Below, one piece after another: positions 1 to 8,259 of a DNA stretch of 15,000 nt. The notes beneath the pieces are model-generated. The model saw only the letters and a list, made by a program, of their open reading frames with translations, was not told the DNA's origin and searched no databases. Numbering within the stretch: position 1 is the stretch's first letter; every line of letters begins with the position of its first letter. This DNA is from Theodoxus fluviatilis (taxonomy: Eukaryota > Mollusca > Gastropoda > Cycloneritida > Neritidae): positions 12,501 to 27,500 of the forward strand of contig JAWQFJ010008587.1 in the NCBI GenBank assembly GCA_034096865.1. The letters are read 5' to 3'. A program made the position numbers and the translations under genes.

Positions 1-109
1 GGAGCGTATAACGTTTTTCATGTACTAGATTGAAAACCTATTGACCCCCACGGCGATGTGGCGTGGCTGCGCCCTTCTCACGGTGCTGTCAAAACAACAC
101 TTTCCCCTC

Positions 110-191
110 TGACGTCACGCCCTCGTCTGACGTCAGCAAACATGGGAGGGCGCTGTTGCCCCTGTGTGTGGCCACACCTCCAGTGACGTCA
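110..191. promoter_or_regulatory. Cluster of three perfect CRE-type palindromes
   Basis: The 8-bp palindrome TGACGTCA occurs at 110-117, 128-135 and 184-191. This is the full consensus cAMP-response element bound by CREB/ATF-type bZIP factors in animals. A 12-bp palindrome, GTGTGGCCACAC, lies between the second and third boxes at 166-177. Three perfect 8-mers in 82 bp are unlikely by chance. No TATA box, transcription start or downstream coding exon can be tied to them here, so a regulatory role is inference; they could also belong to a repeat. Confidence 0.4.
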
Positions 192-297
192 TCGTCTTTT
201 GGCTGACGCCTGCAGCCATGTTTATCAAACCTACATGTATCTCTATTTATACGCAACTAATCTGCAAAATGACCCCCCGAAAAGGCACAAACAGGAA

Positions 298-301
<4 letters not shown>

Positions 302-369
<68 letters not shown>
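302..369. repeat. (AT)n microsatellite
   Basis: An uninterrupted run of about 34 AT units. It lies 9 bp from the trinucleotide tail of the minus-strand LINE. Predicted peptides here are IYIY artefacts of the repeat. Confidence 0.97.
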
Positions 370-372
<3 letters not shown>

Positions 373-379
373 GACAACA

Positions 380-402
380 TAATAATAATAATAATAATAA
401 TA
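380..402 (-). repeat. (AAT)n tail of the minus-strand LINE
   Basis: About seven AAT units. In minus-strand reading they form the (ATT)n 3' tail of the element. The neighbouring plus-strand LINE ends in the same trinucleotide at 2924-2943. Confidence 0.85.
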
Positions 403-648
403 CGATAATTTATAACGCGCACATATCTCACCACTTAGGCGACTCAAGGCGCACACACACACATTCACACCCATAAAGAAAGAATGCACACCCTAATACA
501 AAACATTATGGAAGGTGCAAACATGCACACAACAATCAAACATATATACACATAACATAAGATAATAATTACAATATATACTAACGTACATTGCTTGCTT
601 TGGTACCAGGTTTGTATTGCATCAGTGTGATGGATGATATGGTGGAGT

Positions 649-2302
649 TTACTCTTTCTCCGTTTTGGGAAAAAGGAAGGTTTTTAGGCTGGATTTAAAA
701 GAAGCTAAGGTTGGTTTCTGACGAAGGCTGAGAGGTAGTGCGTTCCTTGGGTGGGCGCTTGGAATGTGAAGGAGCGCCCGCCTACGGTTGTGAGTCTTTG
801 TGGCGGGATGTCGAGTCTGAGAGTGTCTAGAGAAGAGCAAGGTGATCGGACAGGTTTACAGAGTTTGAAAGAGGTAGACAGATAGGAAGGAGCAAGATTG
901 TTGAGGCATTTGTATGTGAGCGTGTTGAGCTTGTATTTGATTCTGTCTGAAATAGGTAGCCAATGGAGGTCATGTAGCATGGGGGTGATGTGGTCTTTCT
1001 TTTTCTTCTTTAGTATAAGACGTGCAGAGGAGTTTTGAATGCGCTGTAAACGCGAGATAGAACAAGAGGGGAGTCCAGCAAAAAGAGAATTACAGTAATC
1101 GAGACGAGACAGAATAGTAGAAGTGACAAGTTTGGTTGCGGCGTCTTTGGTGAGATACTTGCGGATTGTGGCAATGCGGCGGAGTTGAAAATAACAGGTG
1201 CTTGAGACTGAAGATGTGTTTTTTCATTGAGAGGGTGTTGTCTAGGGTGACACCAAGATTCTTGACAGAAGAAGACAGAGGGATGGATGAATCGGAGAGT
1301 TCAAGAGAAGTAGAGGAGGCTTTGGAGAGCTTGGAAGTGGTGCCTATCAGAATGGCTTCAGTTTTGCTGCCGTTAAGTTGAAGCTTGTTTTCAGTCATCC
1401 AGTTCTGTACGTCGGTGATAGTGTCAGAGAGAGCAGATAGGACAGAGTCAGCTTGATCAGGAGAAGAGTTGTTGTGGAGCTGAGCGTCATCGGCAAAAGA
1501 GTGGTGGAGAACATTGTGTCGGTCAAAGATATGGTCGAGGGGTTGAGTGTAGAGGGTGAACAAAACAGGCCCAAGTACAGACCCTTGAGGGACTCCACAC
1601 TCGAGCCTGATGGGGTCTGAATTCAGGTTGTCGATGGAAACAGCCTGGTAGCGGTTAGCGAGATAGGAAGAGAACCAAGAGAGGACAGTGCAATGGATGC
1701 CAAAAGTATGTTGAAGACTTTGAAGAAGAATGTTGCGGTCAACCGTATCAAATGCGGCCGATAGATCCAGGGGGGCAAGGGCAGAGATTTGACCTTTGTC
1801 AGCGGCCAAGAGAAGATCATTTGTGATCTTTAGAAGGGCAGTTTCGATGGAGTGGTTAGGCCGATAGGCTGATTGAAGAGGAGAGAGAAGATTGTGATAC
1901 AGGAGGTGAGAGTTGAGTTGGTTGAGGACTATTCTTTCAAGAAGTTTGGAGATAAAGTATAGGTTTGAGACAGGGCGGAAATTTCCTAGAACGTTGGGAT
2001 CGAGTGATGGTTTCTTCAGAAGAGGTTTGACAATGGCGGTCTTGAATGAGTCTGGAACAGTGCCTGATTGCAGAGAGTTGTTGATGATTTCAAGGATAGA
2101 AGGAAGAAGTTCGGGTAGACAGTCAGAGTAGAGTTGGGTTGGAAGAGGGTCAAGGTCACAAGTTTTAGAGTGATATCTTTGATGACTGTTTGCAGTTCAG
2201 GGAGAGTGAGAGGCTTGAAGTGTGTGAGAGGAGTGCCAGTGAAAGCAGGAGGAGTGTCAGAGCTTTGGTAGGGTATGTTGTCCAGTTTGTCGCGGATGGC
2301 TT
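649..2302 (-). pseudogene. LINE reverse transcriptase, frameshifted
   Basis: The enzyme would copy LINE RNA into DNA at the target nick. Reading leftwards from 2302, the frames give an upstream FKPLTLPEL segment, then LDPLPTQL, then NFRPVSN. Next come LDLSAAFDTVD (RT palm motif A region), GVPQGSVLGPVLF (about 1560-1598), the catalytic FADD box (1486-1497, a YADD variant) and LNGSKTE. The downstream part has RLDYCNSLFAGLP, LQRIQNSSARL, LHWLPISDRIKYKL and SFKSSLKTFLF, ending at a stop at 649-651. Three single-base-type frameshifts break it, near 2169, near 1203 and near 750. The palm between 1810 and 2160 is open in one frame. The catalytic aspartates are intact, but the protein cannot be made in one piece and the N-terminal endonuclease is missing. 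Confidence 0.88.
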
Positions 2303-2734
2303 AAAAAGTTATCAGTTGTACTCGGTACTCCAAAATGTTCAGAATTGCGCTGCTAGGCTAGTTTTTTTATGTCCCAAGCGTACCACTGTCCCTCCACTCC
2401 TACATACACTTCACTGGCTCCCCATCTCTCCGAGGATAGATTATAAACTTGCTACTTTGTGCTTCAAGGCCATAAACAACACTGCACCACACGCTCTTAC
2501 AGAAATTCTTACAGTCTACACGCCCTCTACGCTCAGCTGCTGACTCTAGAATACTTAAGGTTCCCCGCCGTAACACGAAAAGGACAGCGTGCCTCCTCCT
2601 ATATTGGACATGTAACCTGGAATAGTCTCCCTCTATCAGTCCGTCATTCTGACACTCTGCTCCAGTTCAAAAGTGCTCTAAAGACCCACCTCTTCCGATC
2701 CGCCTTTCCCGCTGAGCTGCTTCGCCTTACTTGA
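2303..2734 (+). pseudogene. C-terminal LINE ORF2 fragment, frameshifted
   Basis: This encodes the conserved segment after the RT fingers and palm of CR1/L2-like LINEs. The order is LQNVQNCAARLV, LLHTLHWLPISPRIDYKL, FKAINNTAPHAL, then AADSRILKVPRRNTKRT, then SSYIGHVTWNSLPLSVR and FKSALKTHLF. It spans three frames, with shifts near 2535 and near 2583. The first frame closes at 2543 and the last at 2734. No catalytic motif is present because of the 5' truncation. The fragment is non-functional. Confidence 0.82.
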
Positions 2735-2945
2735 CCTTGCCTGAAAGTGCTGTGTATATTGTACAGTTTGTTCTATTGGACTTTATTTTTTGATTTGTTT
2801 ATGTGTGTAGTGTGTGAGTTTTTGTGGGAATGTGGTGTTGAGCGGTTGTATGAGTGTTGATTCTTTGGATTGTAAGCGCCATGAGCTTGCCTGTCAAGGG
2901 AAGGTATGTGTGTAAATAAACTATATTATTATTATTATTATTTTT
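2303..2945 (+). mobile_element. 5'-truncated LINE 3' end, second family
   Basis: Plus-strand LINE fragment holding only the region after the reverse transcriptase, a 3' UTR of about 190 bp and an (ATT)n tail at 2924-2943. The UTR carries TGTAAGCGCCATGAGC shortly before the tail, a style of ending common in CR1/L2-type elements. Its 5' end abuts the 5' end of the minus-strand LINE at about 2302, so the two elements point away from each other. The encoded peptide differs clearly from the matching part of the neighbour, so it is a different family, not an inverted copy of the same insertion. Confidence 0.82.
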
Positions 2946-3835
2946 CGTACCTGACATAACTAAGTCCTCGAGTGCCCTCAGTCTTCCTGTATTTCACACA
3001 GTAAAAAGGTGGTGGAGGGAAAGGAGTGGAAGGGGGGAGGGGAGACAAGGGGGTTGGGTTGAGACGGAATTGTGAGTGAGAATATCACCTGAATGCCTCT
3101 GAAACAAGGGTGTAACCCTGCTGAGGTCATTTATAGCTGTAAGTGTACCTCTCCTGTCGCTGAGCCTGGCAGCAGGAGGTCTTAGCAGAAATGCCCATCG
3201 CCTGTGTTACGTCACACAGGCTCCTTCAAAACACCTGCATGTACTGATAAACATCGACAAATACTTACGGGACAATAATATCCACAGCTAACTGTAGAGC
3301 AAACTTTAATTATGCTTCACTGTTTCCACTGAGGATGTGAACGACAGCGTTCTTCCCCTACGTGTCTCACCTTGTTATTCTTCACATTTCTTTTAACGTC
3401 CCAGTCCTGTATTCAAATGGATCTGTCCATTTCTATATTTTGCTGCTAAATAAAATTTTCAATGGCTTTACTCTGGGGATGCTTTATAGCTGCTTCTTCA
3501 TGAAGTGCATTAACTGTGTTCCCTCTTTGAAATTCGTTTCGTTTACCCCGATAACTCTACGATTAGTAATTATTTGTCCTTTATGACTGAAGTGCCCGTC
3601 ACGCTAAATATTCGAATAGGATATTTCTCTGCTTCTACATCAAATAAATAACAGTGTTTCCTTCGTGAAGTTTTCTCTTCTTTTTTTTCTTACATCAACT
3701 CTGTGCTGTTTCTGTGCATATGTCTCTATTGCTCATGTCAATGAAAGCCTACTTATATAGCACTAGACTGTGTGTTTCACTTTGTCTGCCAACCATCGGG
3801 ATGCTGATTCATTTCACGTCTGTTTCTTTTCACAG
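2946..3835 (+). other. Non-coding stretch upstream of exon 1
   Basis: No convincing coding sequence; the open frames here are short, AT-rich and have no recognisable motif. The stretch holds a G-rich tract at 3001-3060 and a near-perfect 22-bp palindrome at 3200-3221. The last 20 bases are a pyrimidine-rich splice acceptor. It is probably intron of the SEA-domain gene. Confidence 0.5.
3032..3058 (+). other. Potential G-quadruplex
   Basis: Four G runs of 6, 4, 5 and 3 bases with loops of 1, 6 and 2 bases fit the usual G3+N1-7 rule. The surrounding 60 bp is G-rich on the + strand. Any function is unknown. Confidence 0.45.
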
Positions 3836-3906
3836 TTGGAGCTCATCTACCGCAGAACCATCGTCCTCGGCCACCTCTTTGACTACTGCGAGATCATAGG
3901 GTTCGG
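3836..3906 (+). CDS. SEA-type domain gene, exon 1 of the visible part
   Basis: The 71-bp exon follows a strong acceptor (TTTCTTTTCACAG) and ends at a GTGAGG donor. Read from phase 0 it gives 23 codons plus two bases, ending FDYCEIIGFG. The pattern hydrophobic-F-D-Y-C-x-I-x-G-F-G matches the central strand region of SEA domains. It parallels exon 4, which ends LTYRMCRIDALG with the same start and end phases. The exon is GC-rich, unlike its flanks. Joined to exon 2 it reads GFGFTPKDVTFRMTF, which fits the next SEA strand. The usual G-S-V/I autocleavage triplet of mucin-type SEA domains is absent at this point. The preceding SEA exon is not in the window, or I cannot recognise it. Confidence 0.65.
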
Positions 3907-3956
3907 GTGAGGACGGTTTCTATAGCAACAAAGTTCCTAACGATGAACCGAACCCT
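3898..3956 (+). other. Inverted repeat covering the exon 1 donor
   Basis: AGGGTTCGG at 3898-3906, the last nine exon bases, is perfectly complementary to CCGAACCCT at 3948-3956, with a 41-base loop. The pre-mRNA could fold so that the donor sits at the base of the loop. Significance is unproven. Confidence 0.35.
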
Positions 3957-4158
3957 TGTAAGGTTTCTAAGGCATAGCCGAACTACCTGAGGGAACACAC
4001 AGGGAAAAGCTTCCGACCTCAGGCGAGGACCCAATCAGCAACCTTCCGTTGAAACCTTGCAGGAGACGAAAGCAAGTGTCAGTACCCCCGGAGGAACGCC
4101 GAATATATAGCAGTCCATTTGACAGCAGAGTGCTCTACTCGCTGAGCTACGGAAGCCT
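3948..4158 (-). mobile_element. tRNA-derived SINE-like relic, interrupted
   Basis: On the minus strand, 4158 leftwards begins GGCTTCCGTAGCTCAGCGAG, then TAGAGC, which is a tRNA 5' half with a D-arm and a polymerase III A box (TAGCTCAGCGAG). The anticodon-like loop reads CTGTCAA. The tRNA-like 3' half does not follow directly; instead, some 60 bases later, come ACGGAAGGTTGCTGATTGGG and TCCTCGCC, a degenerate B box. A non-tRNA body follows (GAGGTCGGAAGC, TTCCCTGTGTG). No matching anticodon or T stem forms over the interrupted length, so it is not a working tRNA gene. The left boundary is uncertain. Confidence 0.5.
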
Positions 4159-4163
4159 GTCGT

Positions 4164-4229
4164 GTGCTGGTCCATTTCTTCGACTACTGCGGGACAGGGA
4201 TTCTGATAGGCACGATCTCCATAGTTACA
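4164..4229 (+). pseudogene. Decayed partial copy of SEA exon 1 and its donor
   Basis: Nine codons here give VLVHFFDYC, against VLGHLFDYC in exon 1 (3863-3889). Of the 27 bases 21 agree, and four of the six differences are synonymous third-position changes. After a 2-base deletion, similarity continues without gaps over about 31 bases of the exon end and intron start (20 of 31 agree, mostly transitions). The donor GTGAGG of exon 1 corresponds to ATAGGC here and is lost. The offset is 299-301 bp. A local duplication of exon 1 that then decayed is the simplest reading. The first half of the exon is not visible, because the SINE-like head occupies that place. Confidence 0.45.
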
Positions 4230-4620
4230 TATAAAAAGATAGTCTAAAAGTTTGGATGAAAACAAAAGTGTCTGCACTATCGATATTCATGTTTTAAAGA
4301 AAATTACTCAACTTTTTTCTTCTCGTGCACCGTAGAAACCAATGTCAATGTTGTAATACCTCATGCGAATACATTTCTCTCATAGGGGCATGAGTGTGTC
4401 CACTACTCCACAGTCTTCCACCGAAGGAACTTTTTGTTTGCCGTTCTCTCTGTCTTCGAGCTTCTGTTTCCTTCTTCGAAAAGGTAACCGAATCGCGGTA
4501 TATCATCTCTCTCATGTTTACCGTTTCTTACGTGCGCATGTGGGCAATCTGGCACTCGCACATGGGTTCTCGCGTAGACACTCTTATTACACAGGACAAC
4601 GGTCTCGATGCGACCTCTCA
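4230..4620 (+). other. Intron sequence without recognisable feature
   Basis: Open frames in this stretch resemble no family I know. I see no RNA gene, promoter motif or repeat. The decayed LINE may extend into its right end. Confidence 0.5.
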
Positions 4621-5945
4621 TTAGGAAAGCGTTTCCTACTGCGATGGGTGCGGCACGTTTGCCGCGTCCCAGACGAGGATGCTCTGTGGCCATATGCAGT
4701 GGGGTAAACGTTCACAAAGAGGTCAGCGCAAGCGTTACAAAAACACTCTCAAATCCACGCTGAAGCGCCGCAACATCAGCCTACACTCCTGGAAGGTAAC
4801 AACATCAGCCTACACTCCTGGAAGGTAACAACATCAGCCTACACTCCTGGAAGGTAACAACATCAGCCTACACTCCTGGAAGGTAACAACATCGGCCTAC
4901 ACTCCTGGAAGGTAACAACATCAGCCTACACTCCTGGAAGGTAACAACATCAGCCTACACTCCTGGAAGGTAACAACATCAGCCTACACTCCTGGAAGGT
5001 AACAACATCAGCCTACACTCCTGGAAGGTAACAACATCAGCCTACACTCCTGGAAGGTAACAACATCGGCCTACACTCCTGGAAGGTAACAACATCAGCC
5101 TACACTCCTGGAAGGTAACAACATCAGCCTACACTCCTGGAAGGTAACAACATCAGCCTACACTCCTGGAAGGTAACAACATCAGCCTACACTCCTGGAA
5201 GGCAACAACATCAGCCTACACTCCTGGAAGGTAACAACATCAGCCTACACTCCTGGAAGGTAACAACATCAGCCTACACTCCTGGAAGGCAACAACATCA
5301 GCCTACACTCCTGGAAGGTAACAACATCAGCCTACACTCCTGGAAGGTAACAACATCAGCCTACACTCCTGGAAGGTAACAACATCAGCCTACACTCCTG
5401 GAAGGTAACAACATCAGCCTACACTCCTGGAAGGTAACAACATCAGCCTACACTCCTGGAAGGTAACAACATCAGCCTACACTCCTGGAAGGTAACAACA
5501 TCAGCCTACACTCCTGGAAGGTAACAACATCAGCCTACACTCCTGGAAGGTAACAACATCAGCCTACACTCCTGGAAGGTAACAACATCAGCCTACACTC
5601 CTGGAAGGTAACAACATCAGCCTACACTCCTGGAAGGTAACAACATCAGCCTACACTCCTGGAAGGAAACAACATCAGCCTACACTCCTGGAAGGTAACA
5701 ACAAAAAGACTGCACCAAATGGCGCATCCTGAGTAGATCCCAAATGGCTGCATTGAATAACCTCCCATCTGCGGGGTGGAACGCAAACGCCTTCAAAGAA
5801 AGAAACGGCGTACACACCCTACCCGCTCAGCCGATCGAGCAGTCCTCACTACTGTACAAAACAAAACAAAAACCTGCGTGCGAGGATGGGTCACATTAGC
5901 CACCTTCGCACCCATACCAACAACCGCAGATGCACTGGTCATCCT
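4621..5945 (+). mobile_element. Decayed LINE C-terminus split by a minisatellite
   Basis: The left part encodes RFLLRWVRHVCRVPD, then in another frame MLCGHMQWGKRSQRGQRKRY and KNTLKSTLKRRNISLHSWK. This R-W-x-G-H-V...G-K-R...Y-K-D-x-L-K pattern is typical of the region after the RT in many animal LINEs. The right part continues with KDCTKWR, then VERKRLQRKKRRTHPTRS, then ARMGHISHLRTH, which resembles the terminal C2H2-like finger (SRIGLxSHxRxH) of those ORFs. At least three frame changes are present. The element is split at the NISLHSWK codons by 32 copies of a 29-bp unit. No 5' part or clear 3' tail is seen; the clade is unassigned. Confidence 0.7.
4772..5699. repeat. 29-bp minisatellite, exactly 32 copies
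   Basis: The unit is 29 bp and begins AACATCAGCCTACACTCCTG. The span of 928 bp is exactly 32 units without an indel. Only five single-base variants are seen: A to G at 4894 and 5068, T to C at 5203 and 5290, and T to A at 5667. The first unit is colinear with the LINE codons for NISLHSWK, and the last runs into the rest of the LINE ORF. Near-identity points to recent expansion or homogenisation. Confidence 0.97.
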
Positions 5946-6602
5946 CGCTCGCAAAGGAAGAACGACGGCGTCGGCGATTTCGCTTTCCAACCACCCTCAC
6001 TCTCCATAGACTCATGTTGCTGTTGCCGTGTCGGATTACTTTCACCTGACTGGGCTGCCCCTGAAGCAGCAAATCAACTTAATTGCACATGGATATGAGA
6101 GATTCCAGGAAATACCAAAGTGTCTGACGAGTGCACATACTTCACTCGTGTAGTTTTACAGCTAGACTTTCTGAACAAATTAGTAGAGAGAAGTTGTCAC
6201 GTCTCTTTCTGCCAGAAAAAAACAAGTTTTGAATTAGTTTTTCTCATATCCTCTCGCACTAATAGTGGGGATGTATTTTGCGATAAGAATTCCTCAAGAT
6301 CTCATGCAAATGTTCTTCTGAGTACCGTAAGATTTGAGCTCGTACGATTCTTGTTACATTTGGTATCTTTCCGATTTATAATTTTTCAAATACAAAACGA
6401 AAACATCAGGTAATGAAATAGCGAGGACATGTACATAAAGAAATACATTGGAAGGAATGGTGGTAAGAAAGTAAAAGCATGGAGAGGAATCAGAGGAAGA
6501 CAGCAAATTCAGAAATAAACAGGAAAAAGAACGCATTGCAAAAAGTACTTTTTTTAAGCTTGTCTCTACAACATACCTAGCAGTTCCAACTTCTCCGCGA
6601 CC
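5946..6602 (+). other. Intron sequence without recognisable feature
   Basis: This is AT-rich sequence after the LINE finger motif. The open frames have no known motif and no splice-flanked, GC-rich island is present. I see nothing functional in it. Confidence 0.5.
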
Positions 6603-6878
6603 GTCTACGTTCATACTCTCTACTCACGGTGTTGACCTTATCTCACCCAAAGTTCACACCCAAGGACGTAACCTTCAGAATGACCTTCAGGACTGTCTAC
6701 GTTCATACTCTCTACTCACGGTGTTGACCTTATCTCACCCCAGGTTCACACCCAAGGAAGTAACCTTCAGAATGACCTTCAGGACTGTCTACGTTCATAC
6801 TCTCTACTCACGGTGTTGACCTTATCTCACCCCAGGTTCACACCCAAGGACGTAACCTTCAGAATGACCTTCAGGACT
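6603..6878 (+). repeat. 92-bp tandem triplication across the exon 2 acceptor
   Basis: Three head-to-tail copies start at 6603, 6695 and 6787. Each holds about 48 bp of intron end and about 44 bp of exon 2 start. Copy 2 keeps the CCCCAG acceptor (AG at 6742-6743). Copy 1 has changed it to CCCAAAG, moving the AG by one base to 6651-6652. Copy 3 is the one joined to the full exon. The copies are otherwise nearly identical, so the event is recent. Confidence 0.95.
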
Positions 6879-7095
6879 GAGGAGACGGTGTCCTTGAGAG
6901 AGGTGGTGTTGGAGACGCTACACAAGTCGGCACCGCACATCTTCCTGCCAGATGTGGAACTGCTTCCCATAGCAGGCCTGCTCTTCATCCTGAAGGGGTT
7001 CACTATCAGCGAGGTCATCTTCACCTATACCGCCACTCGCACTGTCCACCCCACCCTTATGCCCTCCCTGCCCCCCTCCAACACGCTCGTCTACG
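6836..7095 (+). CDS. SEA-type domain gene, exon 2
   Basis: The 260-bp exon starts after CACCCCAG and completes the split Gly codon of exon 1. It gives 86 codons and one extra base. Residues run FTPKDVTFRMTFRTEETVSL, then REVVLETLHKSAPHIFLPD, and later GFTISEVIFTYTATR. They end in a Pro/Ser/Thr-rich linker (PTLMPSLPPSNTLVY). The first half fits the last strands and helix of an SEA-type domain; the linker leads to the next one. Only a GC donor, CTACG followed by GCAAGT at 7096, keeps the frame to exon 3, where the split codon becomes Asp. Reading through gives an extension to a stop at 7133. Acceptors in the two upstream 92-bp copies would bring a stop after about 25 codons. Confidence 0.75.
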
Positions 7096-7101
7096 GCAAG
7101 T
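7096..7101 (+). promoter_or_regulatory. GC-type splice donor of intron 2
   Basis: GCAAGT after CTACG. GC-AG introns are a minor class in animals and usually keep strong AAGT at positions +3 to +6, as seen here. The join to 11643 restores the frame (TAC-GAT-GCC). No GT donor in the near neighbourhood preserves phase. Confidence 0.6.
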
Positions 7102-7289
7102 ATTGTCCACCCTTTTCAGCTGCAATGCGGTAGAATTTGATAAATGATTGTTATCTGCATCTTCGTAAATCGCTTTGAAACGGATTGTCGGTCTAGCCTT
7201 TCAAACGACGTTGCATTATTGTTGTCTGCAAAGTGCTGTCCATGATGTCTCTATTCCATAATCTGAGTCGCATTTATTCGAATGTGTGC

Positions 7290-7292
<3 letters not shown>

Positions 7293-7342
<50 letters not shown>

Positions 7343-7381
7343 GAGAGACAGAGAGAGAGAGACAGAGAGAGAGAGACAGAG
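7293..7381. repeat. (GA)n microsatellite with CAGA interruptions
   Basis: A pure GA run of about 40 bp is followed by three near-identical 14-bp blocks, GACAGAGAGAGAGA. The tract ends in a G-rich stretch (7381-7429) with several runs of three or more G. Confidence 0.95.
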
Positions 7382-7576
7382 GTGGGGGTGGGGTGGTTGG
7401 GAGCGGAAAGGAGGGGGGAGGAGGCAGGGACGGACGAACTGGCAAATGGACGGAAATACCGCCAGAATTGGTCATGCGTCCACAGTAGAAAAAGGCCTAT
7501 AAAATATGAACAAGTTTTTTTGTGTGGAATATTTTTGGGAACAAGAATACAATGAGTCTTTTTTATTAACCCCCTT

Positions 7577-7616
7577 CACACACACACAAACACACACGCA
7601 CACACGCACACACACG

Positions 7617-7653
<37 letters not shown>
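7577..7653. repeat. (CA)n/(CG)n alternating purine-pyrimidine tract
   Basis: CA units flank a CG core near 7614-7625. Such strictly alternating runs can adopt Z-DNA under supercoiling; this is inferred from composition only. Confidence 0.9.
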
Positions 7654-7784
7654 CATCGCTGCAATATGAGCGTCCACATCGAGTGCTGCCGCTCAGCTTA
7701 CCCCTGATCCCCTGCAAACGCCAACTGTGACTTGTAATCCACACCTCGACACACTCATCTAGGGCCCGCACGCATACACACACA

Positions 7785-7970
7785 CATACATACATACATA
7801 CATACATACATACATACATACATACATACATACATACATACATACATACATACATACATACATACATACATACATACATACATACATACATACATACATA
7901 CATACATACATACATACATACATACATACATACATACATACATACATACATACATACATACATACATACA

Positions 7971-8000
<30 letters not shown>
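7785..8000. repeat. (CATA)n array 1, about 54 units
   Basis: An uninterrupted tetranucleotide array. Read on the minus strand it is (TATG)n and directly follows the 3' end of LINE copy A (TCAAAAAGACTTTATTCATG on the + strand, with a reversed AATAAA at 8011-8016). It could be the element's tail, its target, or both. Confidence 0.97.
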
Positions 8001-8001
<1 letters not shown>

Positions 8002-8259
8002 CAAAAAGACTTTATTCATGAAAATTGTACAACATCTGCACACATGAACAAATTAATACACAAACTCTCAGCCATTGAGTAACTGTACAGAGCATAGACC
8101 TAGTTTGGAATAAAGAGTAGTAGCGGCTGATCATATGGGCTTAACACATATCTCTGTTTGGCTACAACATATGATATGCCTTTGTCATTTGCAAAATCTT
8201 TATCACAATATATTATTTTTTCCAAACAGAAGTTTACATTTGTAGGCCTGTTAGTCACC

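Larger units (their letters stand above)
379..2302 (-). mobile_element. 5'-truncated CR1/L2-like non-LTR retrotransposon
   Basis: Read on the minus strand, this is the 3' part of a LINE: most of the reverse transcriptase domain, the conserved region after it, a 3' UTR of about 250 bp and a trinucleotide tail. The tail reads (ATT)n on the minus strand (AAT units at 380-402). The UTR just before it contains the GCGC...GTTATAAAT type of ending common in this superfamily. The 5' end is lost: homology stops near 2302, exactly where a second LINE begins in the opposite direction. Placement in the CR1/L2 part of the Jockey superfamily comes from the RT and downstream motifs and is moderately sure; the family is not identified. 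Confidence 0.85.

Noticed and set aside
3362..3586. 74-codon plus-strand frame
   Set aside because: It has AT-rich codons, no motif and no splice context; it looks like chance.
4076..4158. Functional minus-strand tRNA gene with a GTC-like anticodon
   Set aside because: The anticodon stem, T arm and acceptor 3' strand do not form at tRNA spacing; it fits a degenerate SINE head.
4363..4707. 114-codon plus-strand frame as a host gene
   Set aside because: Only its last part (LLRWVRHVCRVPD) has meaning, as a LINE relic; the rest resembles nothing known.
4772..5699. CRISPR array
   Set aside because: Units follow each other directly with no variable spacers, in a eukaryotic intron; it is a minisatellite.
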